Source: Erythrophleum ivorense
Lineage: Eukaryota; Streptophyta; Magnoliopsida; Fabales; Fabaceae
Length of the DNA: 64,000 bases
Assembly: GCA_026724425.1 (NCBI GenBank)
Contig: JAIUCV010000003.1
Location: forward strand, 46,773,283-46,837,282
Direction of reading: 5' to 3'
The notes under the pieces are model-generated. The model saw only the letters and a list, made by a program, of their open reading frames with translations. It made no database searches and was not told the origin of the DNA. Below are positions 1 through 13,690 of the stretch, piece after piece. The position numbers and the translations under genes were made by a program. Within the stretch, counting starts at the first letter, position 1. Every line of letters begins with the position of its first letter.

Positions 1-3000
1 AAATGGGATGGTGCAGCCTCGGATTGATTTTCTAGATTCTGTGCCTGAATTTTGCAAAATCATAAATAATTCTAGAAAAATAAAAATTAAGCACACTATT
101 TTGGAAAGCTATAGATGTCTAATTTATGCTAAAAATAAATCCAGACCACAACAGGGGTTGATAGGCATCAGAAATTGATGGAACAATACCAGAGGTCAGC
201 TATCATCCTTAGTACTAATCTCCAACTTCAAAAATTCATATCTCCCTGCTTAGAGGTTCAATTTGGGTGATCTCAGTGGCCATGGAAAGCTCATCATGTC
301 TAGTTTATTCTTGTAAAATTTCATCAGCATTGGACATCATTTGACTCATGAATGATACATCCCAAGTTTCTGATCATATGAACAGTACCTATATCAGTTC
401 AATAGAAAAATGGCAATATTGGAAATTCATAATTAATTCCACAGAGTTCCAAATAATTTGTTCTTTCACTTTCCAAAAAGCTCTGGATAAGATTTACATG
501 TGTGCCAAATTTCATGGGCAAATTCATTTATTTGGTTAGATTTTGATGTTGGGATGCAAAATGGCTCATTTTATGTCATCAAAGGGGTCCAAATGGTCTA
601 TTTCAAGTTCTAAGACAACCATGACCACTTGAGCACGTGGGAATGCACCAAAATAGCTCTATAAACTTGTCTCAAAGGTGCATGAACATAGATTTCTTAA
701 ACTCACACTCTCACCCTATGCCATACACAAGATGCATACACTTTCTCTTGCCATTCAATACCCAAAACCTACATTATTATTCATCTAGCATCAAATCTCA
801 TTCATACATCACATATATGGGTATTTACACATGTTCAAATGATTACATAACAATTTTATCATGGGATTACATCATATTCCATGTGTATTGCTACAAAAGA
901 GACAAAACTAGACATTTTCATACACTTTGATGTCAATCTCTTTCTCCTTGGCTTGGTGGCTTCCATTACCTTACTCAATTGGTTCACCTAGCATGTTAAG
1001 ACATTAGAGAGGAGAGAATGAGATTCAAAGAATCTTAATAGCTCATCTCCCTTTCAATCACATATACAGTATGCAAAATAAGTCTTGAAAATGCATGCAT
1101 GGGCATATTGACATGTGTGAGCATTCAAGAAACATCATTGGCATTTGAACAAGTTATACATAGCATACATAAGCTTACCAAGTGAGTGGATTCACCTCAC
1201 CTATTCACTTGTGAATTTTGGACTTATCTCACCCATTTTCTTTAAGAGATTTTTGACTCAACATACTCTTGGGAGTCAACTTCACTCTTGAGAGACTCTT
1301 GACTTTGTTTTAACCAAGTTTAAGGGTTCTTGGCTCATCCTCACCATGGCTAGAGGGTTCTTGGCTTTTCCACACTCAAGCAAATCAAGGCAAGTATATA
1401 AAACATCATTTGAATGCATAAAACATCATCATGGTACCATGGTATATGAAATCTTGCTAGAATACTTTTCCTAACTTAAAACACACATACACACATCCAA
1501 AGACAATGTAAGCACATATTCATGCATGAGAAAAGGGGGAGAAAGCTACCTTACTTGCATATACATACTTTTTCCTTAAATCTTAAGTCTTCTCCCTTGA
1601 CCTCACACACCCAAGGAGGTGGAGATCATTTCTCTTAGCCTAGACACATCATATGAAAGCCAATTATACTCTTGAATCAAATTCTAAGGCCATATATTCA
1701 CTAGAAAAGCTAGGTGACTCATAAGGCTCTTTTATGGTTTCATAACGCACTTAATGAAGCAACCTTAAGAAAACATCATCTTTGCTCCATTCTTTCCATC
1801 ATTTCATGATTCTTGACTTCATTAAAACCTCTTGGAGTTATCATACAATCAATTCAAGGAGCCTAGCTAGGTGTTGCTTCTTTAAGTCATATTATGGTAT
1901 ATATAAGGCTATCTTACTTTCTATGATTTTTAAAATTTTTCCAAGGCTTCCTCTCATACTCTCCCATCATACATGATACAAAACTAAGTTTGGAAGGAAT
2001 TAAAACACTCCCTAGGTGCATGAACTCTTCTTGGCACCCTTGGAGTTCCTTTGCTTCCTTTGATGGGAGAATGATGTAGGAAGCTCTCTTGATGTCTTAG
2101 GAACTCATATGAATACTTAAACATCATAAAATATGGCTAGGGTTCATGATAGAGTTCAAGGTGCAATTAAAACCCTAGCCTCTCTATCTTGCAATCTAAT
2201 GATTTTTACTTGAATTTCTTTGCATATTTTTACTCTCCTCCCTTAAATTCTTAGAATTTACCCTTGGTTCTACCTAAAATTCAAGCCCTCTTGCGACTAT
2301 ATATATGGGGAAAAATAGGGAGAAGAAGGGAGAAGGAGTAGCTACCATAGGATGAAGATTTTACCTTATTTTCATAGCTTTTCTTACTTGTTTCTCACTT
2401 TCCTTGGCCTCATCTCTTGAAATCCAAATTTCCCCCTCTTGGTCTGACCTCAAATTAGCACAAAAAACCTCAATAAAACTATGGAAAGGAAGAGGAGAAG
2501 GAGGAGAAGGAGTTTGGTGAAGGAAAGTGCTTGAAAAACTAAAATTTTCATACCTTTCTTGCCTTGCTTTTCCCTTTCTTCTTACCTCCTCTTGTGCACC
2601 ATTTCCCCTTGATCTCCCTTCTGTTCTTGGACAGAAATAAGGTCAGTTCTAAGAGGGAGAGAAAGAGGGTGTGATTTAAGGAGGGGCTTCTTAACGCTTC
2701 TTTTTCAAAAATTTCAATTTTACCCTTCTTTTCTAACTCGTTTTAGCTCCTTTTTGAAAATTGTCTTCTTCATTATGAAATTTAGGTCCTCAATTTAATA
2801 AAATGCCTTTGGAATTACTCAAATCAAAGTTAAAACCTTCCTAAACGAATCAGTCAAAGTTTGAGCTCACTACTGTTGGAAAACATTCACTGGAAAGGCT
2901 TTACTGTCTCGAGGCTTCCCATGATTTTCAAGGCTTCTGAGAACCCTGGAGAACTTAAAACTTTTGTTTAAAAAGCCCTCCTGTGAGAGTTCCAAAATTT

Positions 3001-3261
3001 GCTCAAAATTACAAAAATGCCATTATGTTTTGTCAACTTTTTGTTCAAATTCATTTCTTCATTCTAGCTCTATTTTTCTTTCCGTCTGAGCTTGGGATTC
3101 TCATTTTTAGGAGTCTAGAATGTTATATAAATTTTTCAAGACCTTAGATCACTCTATTTGGGGGACTTTCTTTTGTATTTAGTGAATTTCTTACATCTAC
3201 AGAGAAACTGTACGTTACATTTCTCATATTTTCTCTCTTTTTTAGACAACCAGATATTGCA
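1..3261 (-). mobile_element. LTR copy of the 3.5-kb family, cut by the left window edge
   Basis: Reverse-oriented copy of the main family. Reading right to left it starts TGCAATATCTGGTT (3261 leftward) and keeps the family order: a U3 block at about 2860-2965, a downstream pyrimidine/purine-rich leader, the 31-32-bp array at about 1180-1395, the GAGATTC hairpin at 1020-1036, and the 3' block with tctagaa/ttatgattttc motifs at 1-480. The last 200 bp or so lie beyond position 1. It also carries the internal sequence TGTAACGTACAGTTTCTCT (ending near 3219) shared with copies at 5628 and 35208. It interrupts the copy that resumes at 3262. No open frame of note. Confidence 0.75.
1180..1395 (-). repeat. 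LTR tandem array, reverse copy
   Basis: Degenerate direct repeats of about 31-36 bp built on gactt/ttggctc/tcaccc blocks. This is the reverse complement of the GGTGAGG...CCAAAAGTCCC array seen in the other LTR copies. Confidence 0.6.
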
Positions 3262-4529
3262 TTTCCCAAACCAAGGCTAGAACAAGTTAAAACACTCCCT
3301 AGCCTTATGAACTTCATTTGGCTAAGACATAAGCACTAAAAGGGGTTCTTGGAGTTTCAAAATTTTTCTTGATGGGAGAGCCACTTAGGAAGGTTTCTAA
3401 AAGTCTTAGGAGCTCAATGGAACTTTGAAATAGCAAAGGGAATTTACACATAAAGTGAGATTTCATAATCCCTTCAAGAAGCCAACACTTTTCTAACTTA
3501 ATTTCTATTGATTTTCCATGCAATTTCTTGGTATATTACCTCTTCCCATGGCCTAATTCCCTTGTTCCTCTCTTGTTTTAGGATAGAACTCCTTCACCTC
3601 TAATGGTTCTGTATAAGGCCAAAACCACCCTCAAGAAAAAGCAAGAGGAAAAAGCAAGGTAAATAAGAGTTTACCTTAGGTTTAAGCTTTTTTCCAAGTG
3701 CTTCTTTTCTTGGTTTTCCTCTTCTCAAAATTTTTGAACTGCCCCTTTATGATCTGGACCAGAAACAGAACCATTTCACTCAAATAAATCATAGAAAGAA
3801 AGCTTAGAAAGAGGGGAGCAAAGTTGGAAGAAGAAAGAGCATGAAATTCTCCAAGTTTCCTTACTTTTCTTGGCTTTTCTTCCTCCTTCTTCTTCCTCTC
3901 TTTGTGCACCTAAAGAAGATCCTTGTTTTCTATATTTTAGGGAGAACAAAATCGTGTGGGAGAGAGGAGAAGAATCATGAGTTTTAAAGAGGGTCAAGAA
4001 GCTTCTTTTCTTGAAAAAAATTCTAAGTTTGCCCTTTCGTAATGACATTTCTAGTTTGGCTTCGTTTTAGTTTCTTTTTAAGAACCATATTTTCCATCAT
4101 AAAATTTAGGTTCTTAATTTAATAAAATGCCTTTGGAATCACTCAAATTGAAGTTAAAACCTTCCTGAATGAATTCATCAAAGCTTGCGCTCATTGCCGT
4201 TGGAAAACATACACTGGATAGGCTTTACCAGTCCTAGGGCTTCCCATGGTTTTTGGGGCCTCTGAGAACCTTGGGCAACTCAAATTTCCCATTTAAATAG
4301 CCCTCTTGTGTGTTTTTCCAAAAGTTACACTTATTTATGAAAATGCCACTGGCCTTTCAGCAAATTTTTTAAATCACTTTGACCTGGTTTTTGGGCAACT
4401 CAAGGCTCATCATTTGTCATTATTTAAAATTTTATCCAAATTTTTATTTAGCCTTGAATCACTCATCTCAAGGGACTTGCTTTTCAAACCGACTTATTAC
4501 GGTATTTTTTCAATGTACTAGACGTTACA
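3262..4529 (-). mobile_element. 5' part of a second reverse LTR copy
   Basis: Sequence resumes in the middle of the family (ctccctag...ggctaagaca block near 3290-3325) and runs to the LTR start: leader 3550-4030, U3 block 4120-4300, terminus ...gacgttaca at 4529 (TGTAACGTC on the reverse strand). Its remaining part must lie left of the window, beyond the copy inserted in it. It in turn interrupts the copy resuming at 4530. Both flanking duplications cannot be checked because the partner ends are outside. Confidence 0.7.
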
Positions 4530-6583
4530 ACTTTCCCTAGGTACCACTCATTGGCTTAGGGTGAGACATGCTTCAAGAAAAGCTTCCATCAAATTTTTGA
4601 GATATCATTCTAAGGTCTTATACTTCCTAAGGTGCAATCAAAATCCTAAGTAGCAACTCTTGCAACCTATAGCTTTTTAGTTGCTTTTTTTTGGTTCTAT
4701 ATTAATCTTTGCACTCTTAAACCTCCAAGATTACCATGTTTAAATCAAGAATCAATTCCTTCTAGGATCTTTACATAGTGGCTGAACAAGAGAGAGCATA
4801 GAAGATCCAAGGAAATCAAGCTTTACATATGGAATCATACCTTGTTCAATTTCTTATCAAATGGTGATTCTTATGCTACCAATGATTTCTCTAAATTCTT
4901 TTCTTTTTCTACTGGTCCAGCCATAAAACTCCACCTTTTAGAAACTAAAACTATAGAAAGAAAGAGAAGGAGTACAAAAGCTTTTACAAGAGAAACATAG
5001 GCTAAAACTCTATATTTGATTACCTTTATGAAGCTTCTTTCCTTCCTCTTCCTTGGTTTTGAATTAGAACAGAAGTAAGTTGGTTATAGCTATCTAAGGA
5101 CGTGGTTGGTCATATATAAAGGGAAAAGTAAAGTTTTAAAACAATTACAAAAATTCCCGTTATGTCTTGTAATATCATATCCTTTGTTTGAGCTTATGTT
5201 AATCCTTTTAGAAAATTATCTTTTCTATCATAAAATTTAGGTCACCTTGTTTATTAAAAATGTTTACTTGAAAATTTATGGGATTTAAAATCTTATTGAA
5301 TTTGGTCAAAGTTTTGGTCAACCAACAACTTAAAATACAAAATAAAAGGGTTTTAATTATTCTAATGGTTCTTATGATTTTCTAAGCCTCTAGAAACCTC
5401 AATGAGCTCAATTTTACCATTTGAAACTTTTTCTTTTAAGTTTCTTAAAATTATGATTTTGACATTGCATTTCAATTTATTTTTTTTTAGCTATTTCAGC
5501 TCTGATTTTAGGCCATTTTTGGTTGTCCAACTTCATTTCTAGATGTTGTATTTAGCATTTTAACCTTAATTTGTCTTAATTCATTTTATTTCTGGGTCTT
5601 CTTTTATTAACCATATGGTTCAAAATGTGTAATATTCGGTCCCTCGAAAACGCAACAAGACGTGAGATACGAAACATACGATTTCTCTATTAATGTACAA
5701 AATTTACCGAATACATAAGAAAGTCCCTTAAATAGAGTAAATTAAGGTCCAAAAAAATTAGAATAATATTCTAGACTACAATTAATGATGAGTCAAGGCC
5801 AGAGGTGTCCTAAGATTGGGGCCAAAATAGAAAAAAAAAGATAGAAAAAAAGGTCCTGAAGAGTCTCTGAGGTTAAGTATGAAGGAGCCAGGGACTAAAA
5901 TATAAAGAAAAGTTGTGTGTTGGGCAAAATGTATAGATTGCCTAAAAGTTTAGGGAACCCTAGTTTCACCCTCTATTTGTGGCTTTAGGCACAAATATCA
6001 AAAAATCGGGTAGGAATCTCAAAAATCTGTGATCCACTGTTAAACTTCCTTTGATGAGACAAGTCCGATGACGCTAAGTTGTCCGGATGGCCGAGGGGGA
6101 TAAGGTCCAAGATCTAGTTAGCTCGATCAGTAGCCATGAGCAAAATATAAAGAAAAAGTTGTAACAACCATGGAAATAGAAATAGCTAAAGGGTTGAGAA
6201 ACCCTAAAGGAGTTTCAAGGATTAAATTGTAATAAATGAAAATTTTATAGCACAATGATCATACAGAACGATGAAAATTACAACTAAAGACTTGGGTGTC
6301 CAATTGACACTGAAATTTATGAGGATTGAGGTTAAGGGCCCCTGATCTATGTTTGAAGCTCAATATGACCAGAAAGAAGAGGAAATAATATTTATAAATT
6401 TTAGAAAGTCTAAAGGTATATATTGTACCATAAAACTTTAATCGGGTCTGGACACTGATTTTTAGACTGTTGTAAGGCCCAATGAGAGAAAAGAAGATAT
6501 AATTAGGGCTTCAGAGAAGATGAAATCTAAATATAAATATAAAATAAAAAGAAAAAAAAGAAAGAATTTTAGTTAGTTTAAAG

Positions 6584-6665
6584 AATTAACCATGGTTAGG
6601 TTAGAAATTAACCATGGTTGGGTAAAAAATTGACCACAGTTGAGTTAAGAAAATTAACCATGGTT
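6584..6665 (+). repeat. AATTAACCATGGTT short tandem array
   Basis: Four units of about 22-26 bp, each with the palindrome AACCATGGTT (third unit GACCACAGTT), lying in the 5' part of the 3.1-kb LTR unit. Confidence 0.7.
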
Positions 6666-6913
6666 ACTAATCATAACTTAAGGGCTAAGAATAAGCATCC
6701 AAGTATGTGGTCAAGGAATTTTGGGAAGAAGATATTTGGTCATGAAATTAGAAAATAAATAAAAAAGGAATGGAAGGCTAAGATTTGATCTTGAAAGGGT
6801 TGATCCAAGGGTCCAAATTTGGTATGACTATGTAACTTCATTTATGTTCATCTCCTTTACCTCCATACCACCATTTTCAAACCACACACAAGGGAGAGGG
6901 AGAGAAAAACGTG

Positions 6914-6932
6914 AAGAGAGAGAGAGAGAGAG
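6914..6932 (+). repeat. (AG)n microsatellite
   Basis: About nine AG units in a purine-rich leader-like stretch. Confidence 0.9.
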
Positions 6933-9931
6933 GGAGGAAAAGTGGAAGAAGAAGTGAAATCAAGCAAAACTACCACCATTCTTCATCAAATTTCTTCATC
7001 TTCTTCATCCTCTAACCATTTTCTCCAAAGGGCAGTTGCATCTTCATCTTTTCTTCAAGGTGGAATGTTGCTCTAAGTTGAAAAAGAAGGGATTTTAGTG
7101 TGAGAAAAGCAAAGGAAGTAAGGATTAAGCTTAAAGAGTAAGTTTTCTTCACCTTGCATTTGAAAATCACATGGTTTAAGTTAGTTTTGTTAAACCCCAG
7201 CTATGGGTCACTTTTGGATAGCATATGGATCATTAGAAATAGTGTTTATATTTTGAATATGAAGGCCTAGGAATGGAGTTTATATATTGACTATGGAGGC
7301 CATATGAGCTTATCCATTTTGTTATGTGCTGGAACCTTGAAAAACACAAAGATTGTAATTTTTGGAAAAATGGAAATGTTGGGGAGATGCTGTCATTTCT
7401 CAAAATTTTTATGGTGTTTTCTTAATGTTTTAAAGTCATGTATACCAAATTTCATGTCCTAAAACATAAAAGAAGAAGCTATGGAATTTTTAGAACCAAA
7501 GAAACTCACTTTTGGGCTTAAAATAGAGCTAGGTTACGTTATGATCAAAACGTGTTGTTAGGGCTAGAATTTGATAATTTTATCCATTCCAATGGATTCA
7601 AAAGGATGTTTTTAGCTAGGAATACCTATGGCCGCCAAAACTCATGGAATAAAATTTCTAAATTTTGGCCAAGAAATGCATGTTATTCGGCCATAGTGAA
7701 TTGGAAGGGAAGGAGTTAGATTTTTCCAATTCCAATGGTCCTATTAAATTTAAAAAGGACTATATTAATTTAAAATTTTGGGTCTATATGTTGATTGTAA
7801 TGAATTATCATTATGATTATAGGGTTTGATAATTGTTTGGAAACTTCAAGAGTAAGTGGATCGAGTCCCAAGGCTTAAGGAGCAAGGTTGCTAAGGTAGT
7901 AGTTTTCCTTTCTCTTTCTTTAAGCTTGTGTGTTGGTATAATGATGAGTGTTATGTTATACTGAGTGTCATTTATGCTATAAGATGAGACATGTATGCTG
8001 GGATATTGCTTGGCCTTGTATGAAATTCCTTGCATTACTATGTAGTATGTGATACCTTGATTGACATTATGTTATGTACTTACATGCTAGCTTGTGAATG
8101 AGATTGATTTACTACTACTGAGATTTCTCACCCCAAACATAACCTATGCTAGGTTCGAGATTAGGCAAAGAAAAGGCAAAAGGTGTGGAGGCATAAGCTG
8201 AGGACCTCACTTTTATGCATCACATTTTGGTCATATAATTAAGTATCTTGGATTCTTATATATATGAGTTATGGTATGGTATTGTAAGGTACTCGGGTAT
8301 GTAATAGAGAGCCATGTATATACTCAACTCTTAAGTAAAGAGAATATGACTAGCATGCTTAGAATGCAAAGATATATGTGCTTATGTAAGGGCAAATAAT
8401 AAATAATAATAATATGTTAAATGAGGGGTAAAATCGTTCAATTTTTGTAAGGATATTTTTATATGAACTTATATGTATTCCGCTAAGCAAGTATTTTTTT
8501 CCTTCTAAAGGACTTAGAGAGCTTGAATTAGAGTTTTGAACCGACCTCATACGATTTTTCTATAATTAATTGCTTGTTTTCAAAGTTAGACAATATTTTG
8601 GGAATGACCAAATAAATAGTAAAATTGTATGAGAAAATTCTTAAAAAAAAAAGAAAATTTTCATTAGTTCAGATTTCCAGTGGCTCTTTTAAGTTCTATA
8701 TGAGGCATCAATAGTAGGAGAGGCATTATATAGTAAGGTATGACATAATGCCCTTCTTTAGGCTCGTCACTTAGCTTAAAAAAAATTGTTATACTCTTTA
8801 AGAATTATTTTAAATTACTAAATCATGGAATATTACACTAAGAGTGAAAACTTAACTCACATATGCATAAAATCTTATGCTAGGATGCCAATTCAAAACA
8901 TAGCTTATGTAGTCATCAAACAATCAATACATACAAGCATCTTAATTCAAAGACATCCAAATGCATGCAAGAAATGGAAAGTGAGCTACCTTGTGAAGCT
9001 AAGAGCTTTGATTCACCACTAACCTACTTGTTTCTTTCCTTTTCTCTTAGTTCTTCTCGATTTGGCACACACACAAAAGTAGAATTGCACTAGCTTGGCC
9101 TAAATACATCAATTTAGATACAAAGCAATTGATTAGAACTCATTCTAACTCATTCCTTTACTACTTAGGCCTATTAAAACTTAAAATACAAGCTTAAGTT
9201 ATTTTAGACATATTAAGAGGTAACTTTCATAATTCAACTTCTAGGCTTTAAGATCTCACTTTACATGAGCCATATGACTCCAATGAAACTTATTAGGGCT
9301 ATCATATGCAAGTTTAAAAGTGTTTAGTATCAAGTTGCTTCACTTACGCTCTTTTGAACGTTAAATTTTCACTTTTAAAAATAGGGCTCCTAAATTTATT
9401 TCAATGGTTCTATTAGTGTTCATATCTCATATCTAGATAATCTGAAAGCTTAGAATCCATCAAATCACTCCCTAGGTGTTTCATCCTTGCCTTGGCCGAG
9501 ACATACACATTAGGACCCTATTAGGACTTCTTACCATTTTCATAGGAAATTTGAAAGATATAGAACATCCTTAGCTCTTTTTTAGTTCAATTATTCCCTT
9601 AGAAGATTTAACACATCTTCTTAGGGTTTTACATCTTTCATAGTTTATTTAGAACCCTAGGTGCCATGATTTGATTTCTATGGCCTTTTATGTGATTCTC
9701 TTTGCATAATCTTACTTTCCTCCCTTTTAAACCCTTGTTTCTACCAAGTTTTCATCAAAATCAAGTTTGCTTCTCTCCCTCTCTCTCTTTAGATTGAAAC
9801 ATAGGAGAAAATGAAAGTTTATGAAGTAGCAATTTCCTAGCTCATGACATACTTTGTTTGGAAGCTTTTTGAATCGTGATTCTTATGCTATAATTGGTTA
9901 CTTCAAATTTCCTCTTTTCCTTAAGAGGTTA

Positions 9932-12900
9932 TGTAATATCCCATTATTTTAAAAGCTCTAAAACTAAGAAAATTACTAAAAGAAGTCCCTTAAATTGAAT
10001 GATTAGAGGCCAAACCAAATTAGAGTAATAATTTAGATAATTAAAAATGAGGATATAGAGCTAAAGAGGCCTAGAAACCAGAGTCAACATAGCTAAATAA
10101 AATTAGATGAAAGGTAGGGACATTTTTGAAAATTTGGGTAACTTTTAGAAAACTCAAAGGAGCGATCTTTAAATGAAAAAATTGAGTTTTCTGAGGTTCT
10201 TAGAACCCCTATAATGTCCAAAACCCTTTTAGTATGCAATTTAGCGTGTTAGTTAACCAAAACTTTAATCAATTTGTTCTAGAAGGTTTTAAATCTAAAT
10301 TGGGTGAAACCAAAAGCATTTTATGAATTAAAGGGAGTAAATTGCATAATGGAAAATATGGTTCTAAAAAAAGAGTTAAAATGAGCCCAAATGGAAAGAA
10401 CTAAGAAAATTTGAAAAGTATTAAAATATGCCCCCTTGCTTCTTATTTCAGCATGCCACCTCTTCTCTTCATTTTCCACTGACTTCATTCTACTCAGAAA
10501 CAGAACTTAGACAAGCTTAAGGAGGCACACAAGAGGGAGAGCAAGGAAGGAAGAAATCAAGTAGAAAAGTGTAAGAAATTTAAGGTTTTTCATGCTTTCT
10601 CCTTCTTCCAACTTATTCTCTTCTTTCTCCCCTTTTCTCTCATAGTTTTGATAACTTATTTGGAGTTATTTCATGGCTAGTTCAATAAGAGGAAGAGAGA
10701 ATTTGAAAGAGAGATTAGAAGCTTTAGAAAGTTCCTTGGAAAAATTTGCAAATATGGTAAGAAACCATAGATTATTTTGCTTCATCTTGTCTCCTTCTTT
10801 CATGTGTGTCTTAACCAGACCTAGGCCCATTTCAAAGAGGATGATTTCTGGTCATAGTAGGGTAGGAACAAGGGTTTTAAAGTATAAGGAGTAAGAATAT
10901 GGAATTGAAACTAAAAGAGAAGCTTTAGAAATTAAGTTATGTCACCTAGGGTTCTTATTGCATCTAGCAATTTTTGAAGCTTTCTAATGATAATCTAGTT
11001 TATGTAATAGTATGCATGAGTTCATAAGAGGTCTAGGAAGCTTCATGGATGCCAAAACCCCTAGGAAATTGAATGAAACTCCATGGGTCCTTCACCTTAA
11101 GCTATATCTTGGCCAAGAGAGGATTCTGCACCTAGGGAGATTTTCCTTTGATTCCAAGAATAGAAATGGTCTAGATATGATTAATAAACACTAAGAAAAC
11201 CATTGGTTTGAATTTAGAAACCATATTTTATGAGATGGAAGTTTAGGTTCCTTTTTAAGGCATAAAAAAATAACTTGAGTTTAGGCTCCTTGAATTGAAT
11301 TGAAGATGATTCTAATAAGTTTAAATGGAGTCATGAGACTTAGATTGAATAAGAAATTAGAACCAAGATCATAAATTCTAGGGGTTGCTTCATTATGCTC
11401 TTATATGGAACCATAACCATGCCATAAGTTAAGACAAGCTTGCATATAGTTTATGTGAGGTTAGAATTTGTTCCAATGATGTAATTGTGTCTTATTTGAT
11501 GTGTTTAGGCCAAGCAAATCAAGATCTTCCCAGATGTATGTGTGTGTGGCCAAAAAGGGGAAGTGAACTTCAGGTAAGGAAGCTTGTGTTTCTTGACTCA
11601 AGGTAGCTCTCTATCCTTTCTTGTATTTCTTGGATGTTTGATTGTCATTAGATGGTTATGTGTATGTTTGAACTAAGAGATATATTTATAACTATTGATT
11701 TAATGCTTTGGTACCATTATGCTTCTTAAAATATGTTTTGAATATAAGATGGCTCTTAATGGGCGAGGTTGTGCCAAAAGTCCTTTAGAATGGGTGAGGA
11801 GAAACTAAAAGTCCCTAATAATGGGTGAGACAAAGCCAAAAGTCTCAAAAAAGAGTAAGGTTAAGTCAAAAGTCCCTAAAAGTGAGTGAGGCAAATCCAA
11901 AAGTTCTAAAGAATTAGGTGAGGTTAGACCAAAAGCCCTTATAGCCTAAATTTGACTTTAATGAGTTTATGTGACATGAAAATATGCTTATGCATCTTTA
12001 CAAGAGGCTTTTATTATATGCTTGCATTCCTTGATATGAAAATGTGCCATATATGTATGCTTGAAAGGGTAAAAGAGTTATTGGGATTCTTTAAATCTCA
12101 TTCTTCCCTATATTATATCTAGCTATGTATAGGTGAGCCACATGGAGCAAGAAATGGGAGCTAAGCAACTTGAAAAATGAGAAATAAAATAGGAATTTAT
12201 ATATTTTAATGTCAAAGTTTGTATCTATACAATGTTTATAAGATGCAAACTTTTAAGCATGTATAAAAGTATGTAATTATAATGTATAAATAGAATTTAG
12301 AGCTAAATGTATGGTTATGTGAATATTTAACATCTTAGAGCCTTGATGCATATGTATGTAAGATCAAGTGGAAAGTTAATTTTGAGTCCTAAAGTGGTTT
12401 AGACCTATTTTGATGCTTCTATATGCTAGAAATAAAGTGTTGGACGTGCTCAAATGGTCATGGTTTAAGAGGAAGGCCATGTTGAACCATTTAGAACCAT
12501 TATGGAGCCATTTTGAGCCATTTTTTTTCCTTGAACCAAAATCTGACCAAATGGGTGAATTTTTGCATGAAATTTGGTAGGCATATAGCTCTCATCTAGA
12601 GCTTTTCACAAAGCTAAAGAATACTATTTTTGGAACTCGAGAATTTATTATGATTTTTCAAAATTGGTCAAATTATGTAGAAACTATCACTATTACTATT
12701 CATATGGTTAGTTTGATTTTTGGTGTCACTTAGGGGTCAAATGACATCTAACACATATCAAATTTTAAAAGAATATAGTAGACATAAGAAGCTTTCCATA
12801 TCTATCGAGAGCACCTAATTTGGAGCTCTGTTGAGGGAGAAATAAATTTTTGAAATTATAGGTTTGCTATAGAATGACCACTAGCTTGAAGTACTGTTCC

Positions 12901-13289
12901 ATTAGATTTTTTAGGCTAGAAATGGTTGTTTTGATCTAATATTTTTATGGAAACTAGATGATATCCTAAGCTTTCCAAAAAGCTATAGTATGCATGATTT
13001 GGATTTTTCTAGAATTAGTTATGATTTTCTAAAGTTTGTATCAGAATATGGAATTTATGAATTCCTTAGACCCAAGTTTTAAGCTTCAAATTGTTATATT
13101 TTTTATTGAACAAATATTTTAGGGATGGACAATAAGTTTGGTAAGCTTACATGGTCCATTAAGCCAAGAATGAATTAATTTATCTTTTAGTGATGGCAAA
13201 TTCCGTTGCTAAAAGTAATTCTTTAGTATAATTTGATACTTTTAGCTATCCATGATGCAAATCCAATGCTAGCTATATATGGTATGATA
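9932..13289 (+). mobile_element. Solo LTR, 3.4 kb
   Basis: Starts TGTAATATCCC, ends GGTATGATA (expected ...ACA, one change). Flanks are ggtta and agtta, one mismatch. It follows the family order: U3 10190-10300, leader 10500-10900, tandem array 11757-11945, hairpin 12083-12100, 3' block to 13289. A 73-codon open frame at 10673-10894 lies in the leader and has no counterpart in sister copies, so I do not call it a gene. Confidence 0.75.
11757..11945 (+). repeat. 31-36-bp tandem array in LTR
   Basis: Five to six units of the form gggtgagg-n-aagncaaaagtcc-n, with diverged spacers. Confidence 0.75.
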
Positions 13290-13690
13290 AGTTATACGCA
13301 AAGATCCTTCTTTGAAGAAACTAAAACTATTATTAGAAAGAGCATGAAGAGGAGAAGAAAGTTTCTAACTAGCATGTCACAAGAATTTGCATATTTACAT
13401 ACCTATTTGGCTTCTTTTTCCCTTTTCTCTCTTCTTCTTTTCACGCCCTATGAGTTAGACTAAATTGGTTTTAAGGAGAAGAAGGTGATGCATGATGATA
13501 TAAGGGTGGGAGTAGATTTTTATAACAATTTTCAAAATTTTCATCATGTCCTTTCACTTTGACCCTTTTGTATCCTTTTTGAAAACTGTCTTTTTCATAA
13601 GAAATTTTAGGTTTTTAACTTTATTAAAAATATTTGCTTTGGAATTTTTAGGATTTAAAATAGTTTGGATAAATCCAGTAAAAAATATTA

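Larger units (their letters stand above)
5628..8745 (+). mobile_element. Solo-LTR-like unit, 3.1 kb, divergent member
   Basis: Starts TGTAATATTCGG, ends GGTATGACA, with flanks aaatg and taatg (one mismatch in five). The first 130 bp (acgaaacatacgatttctct, then agtccctta...aaggtcc) match the copy starting at 35208, but the rest diverges: it lacks the 31-32-bp array and carries an AACCATGGTT array, a GA tract, and a short GAGATTTCTCACCCC element at 8120-8134 in place of the longer hairpin. No internal retroelement coding region. Confidence 0.75.
4530..8837 (-). mobile_element. Third reverse LTR copy, split by the 5628-8745 insertion
   Basis: The family's middle and 5' part run from 4530 to 5627. 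They continue at 8746 for the last 92 bp and end ...ggaatattaca at 8837 (TGTAATATTCC on the reverse strand). The end matches the right end of the 14367-23393 copy (aaatcat.ggatatta), showing the two belong to one subfamily and that 5628-8745 is an insertion. Its 3' half is left of the window. Confidence 0.75.
8838..13690 (-). mobile_element. Fourth, outermost reverse LTR copy, split by 9932-13289
   Basis: 8838-9931 carries the family's block order from just after the tandem array (agctacctt near 8985, tggccgagacata near 9500) to the leader. The leader resumes at about 13290 (ctaaaactat...agaaagag) and goes on to the U3 block at about 13600-13690, where similarity fades. The true LTR start is not recognisable, so the right boundary is approximate. 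Confidence 0.6.

Noticed and set aside
10673..10894. Forward frame with a coiled-coil-like start (MASSIRGREN)
   Set aside because: Lies in the LTR leader, is absent from sister copies, and is interrupted by a splice-like site; probably chance.
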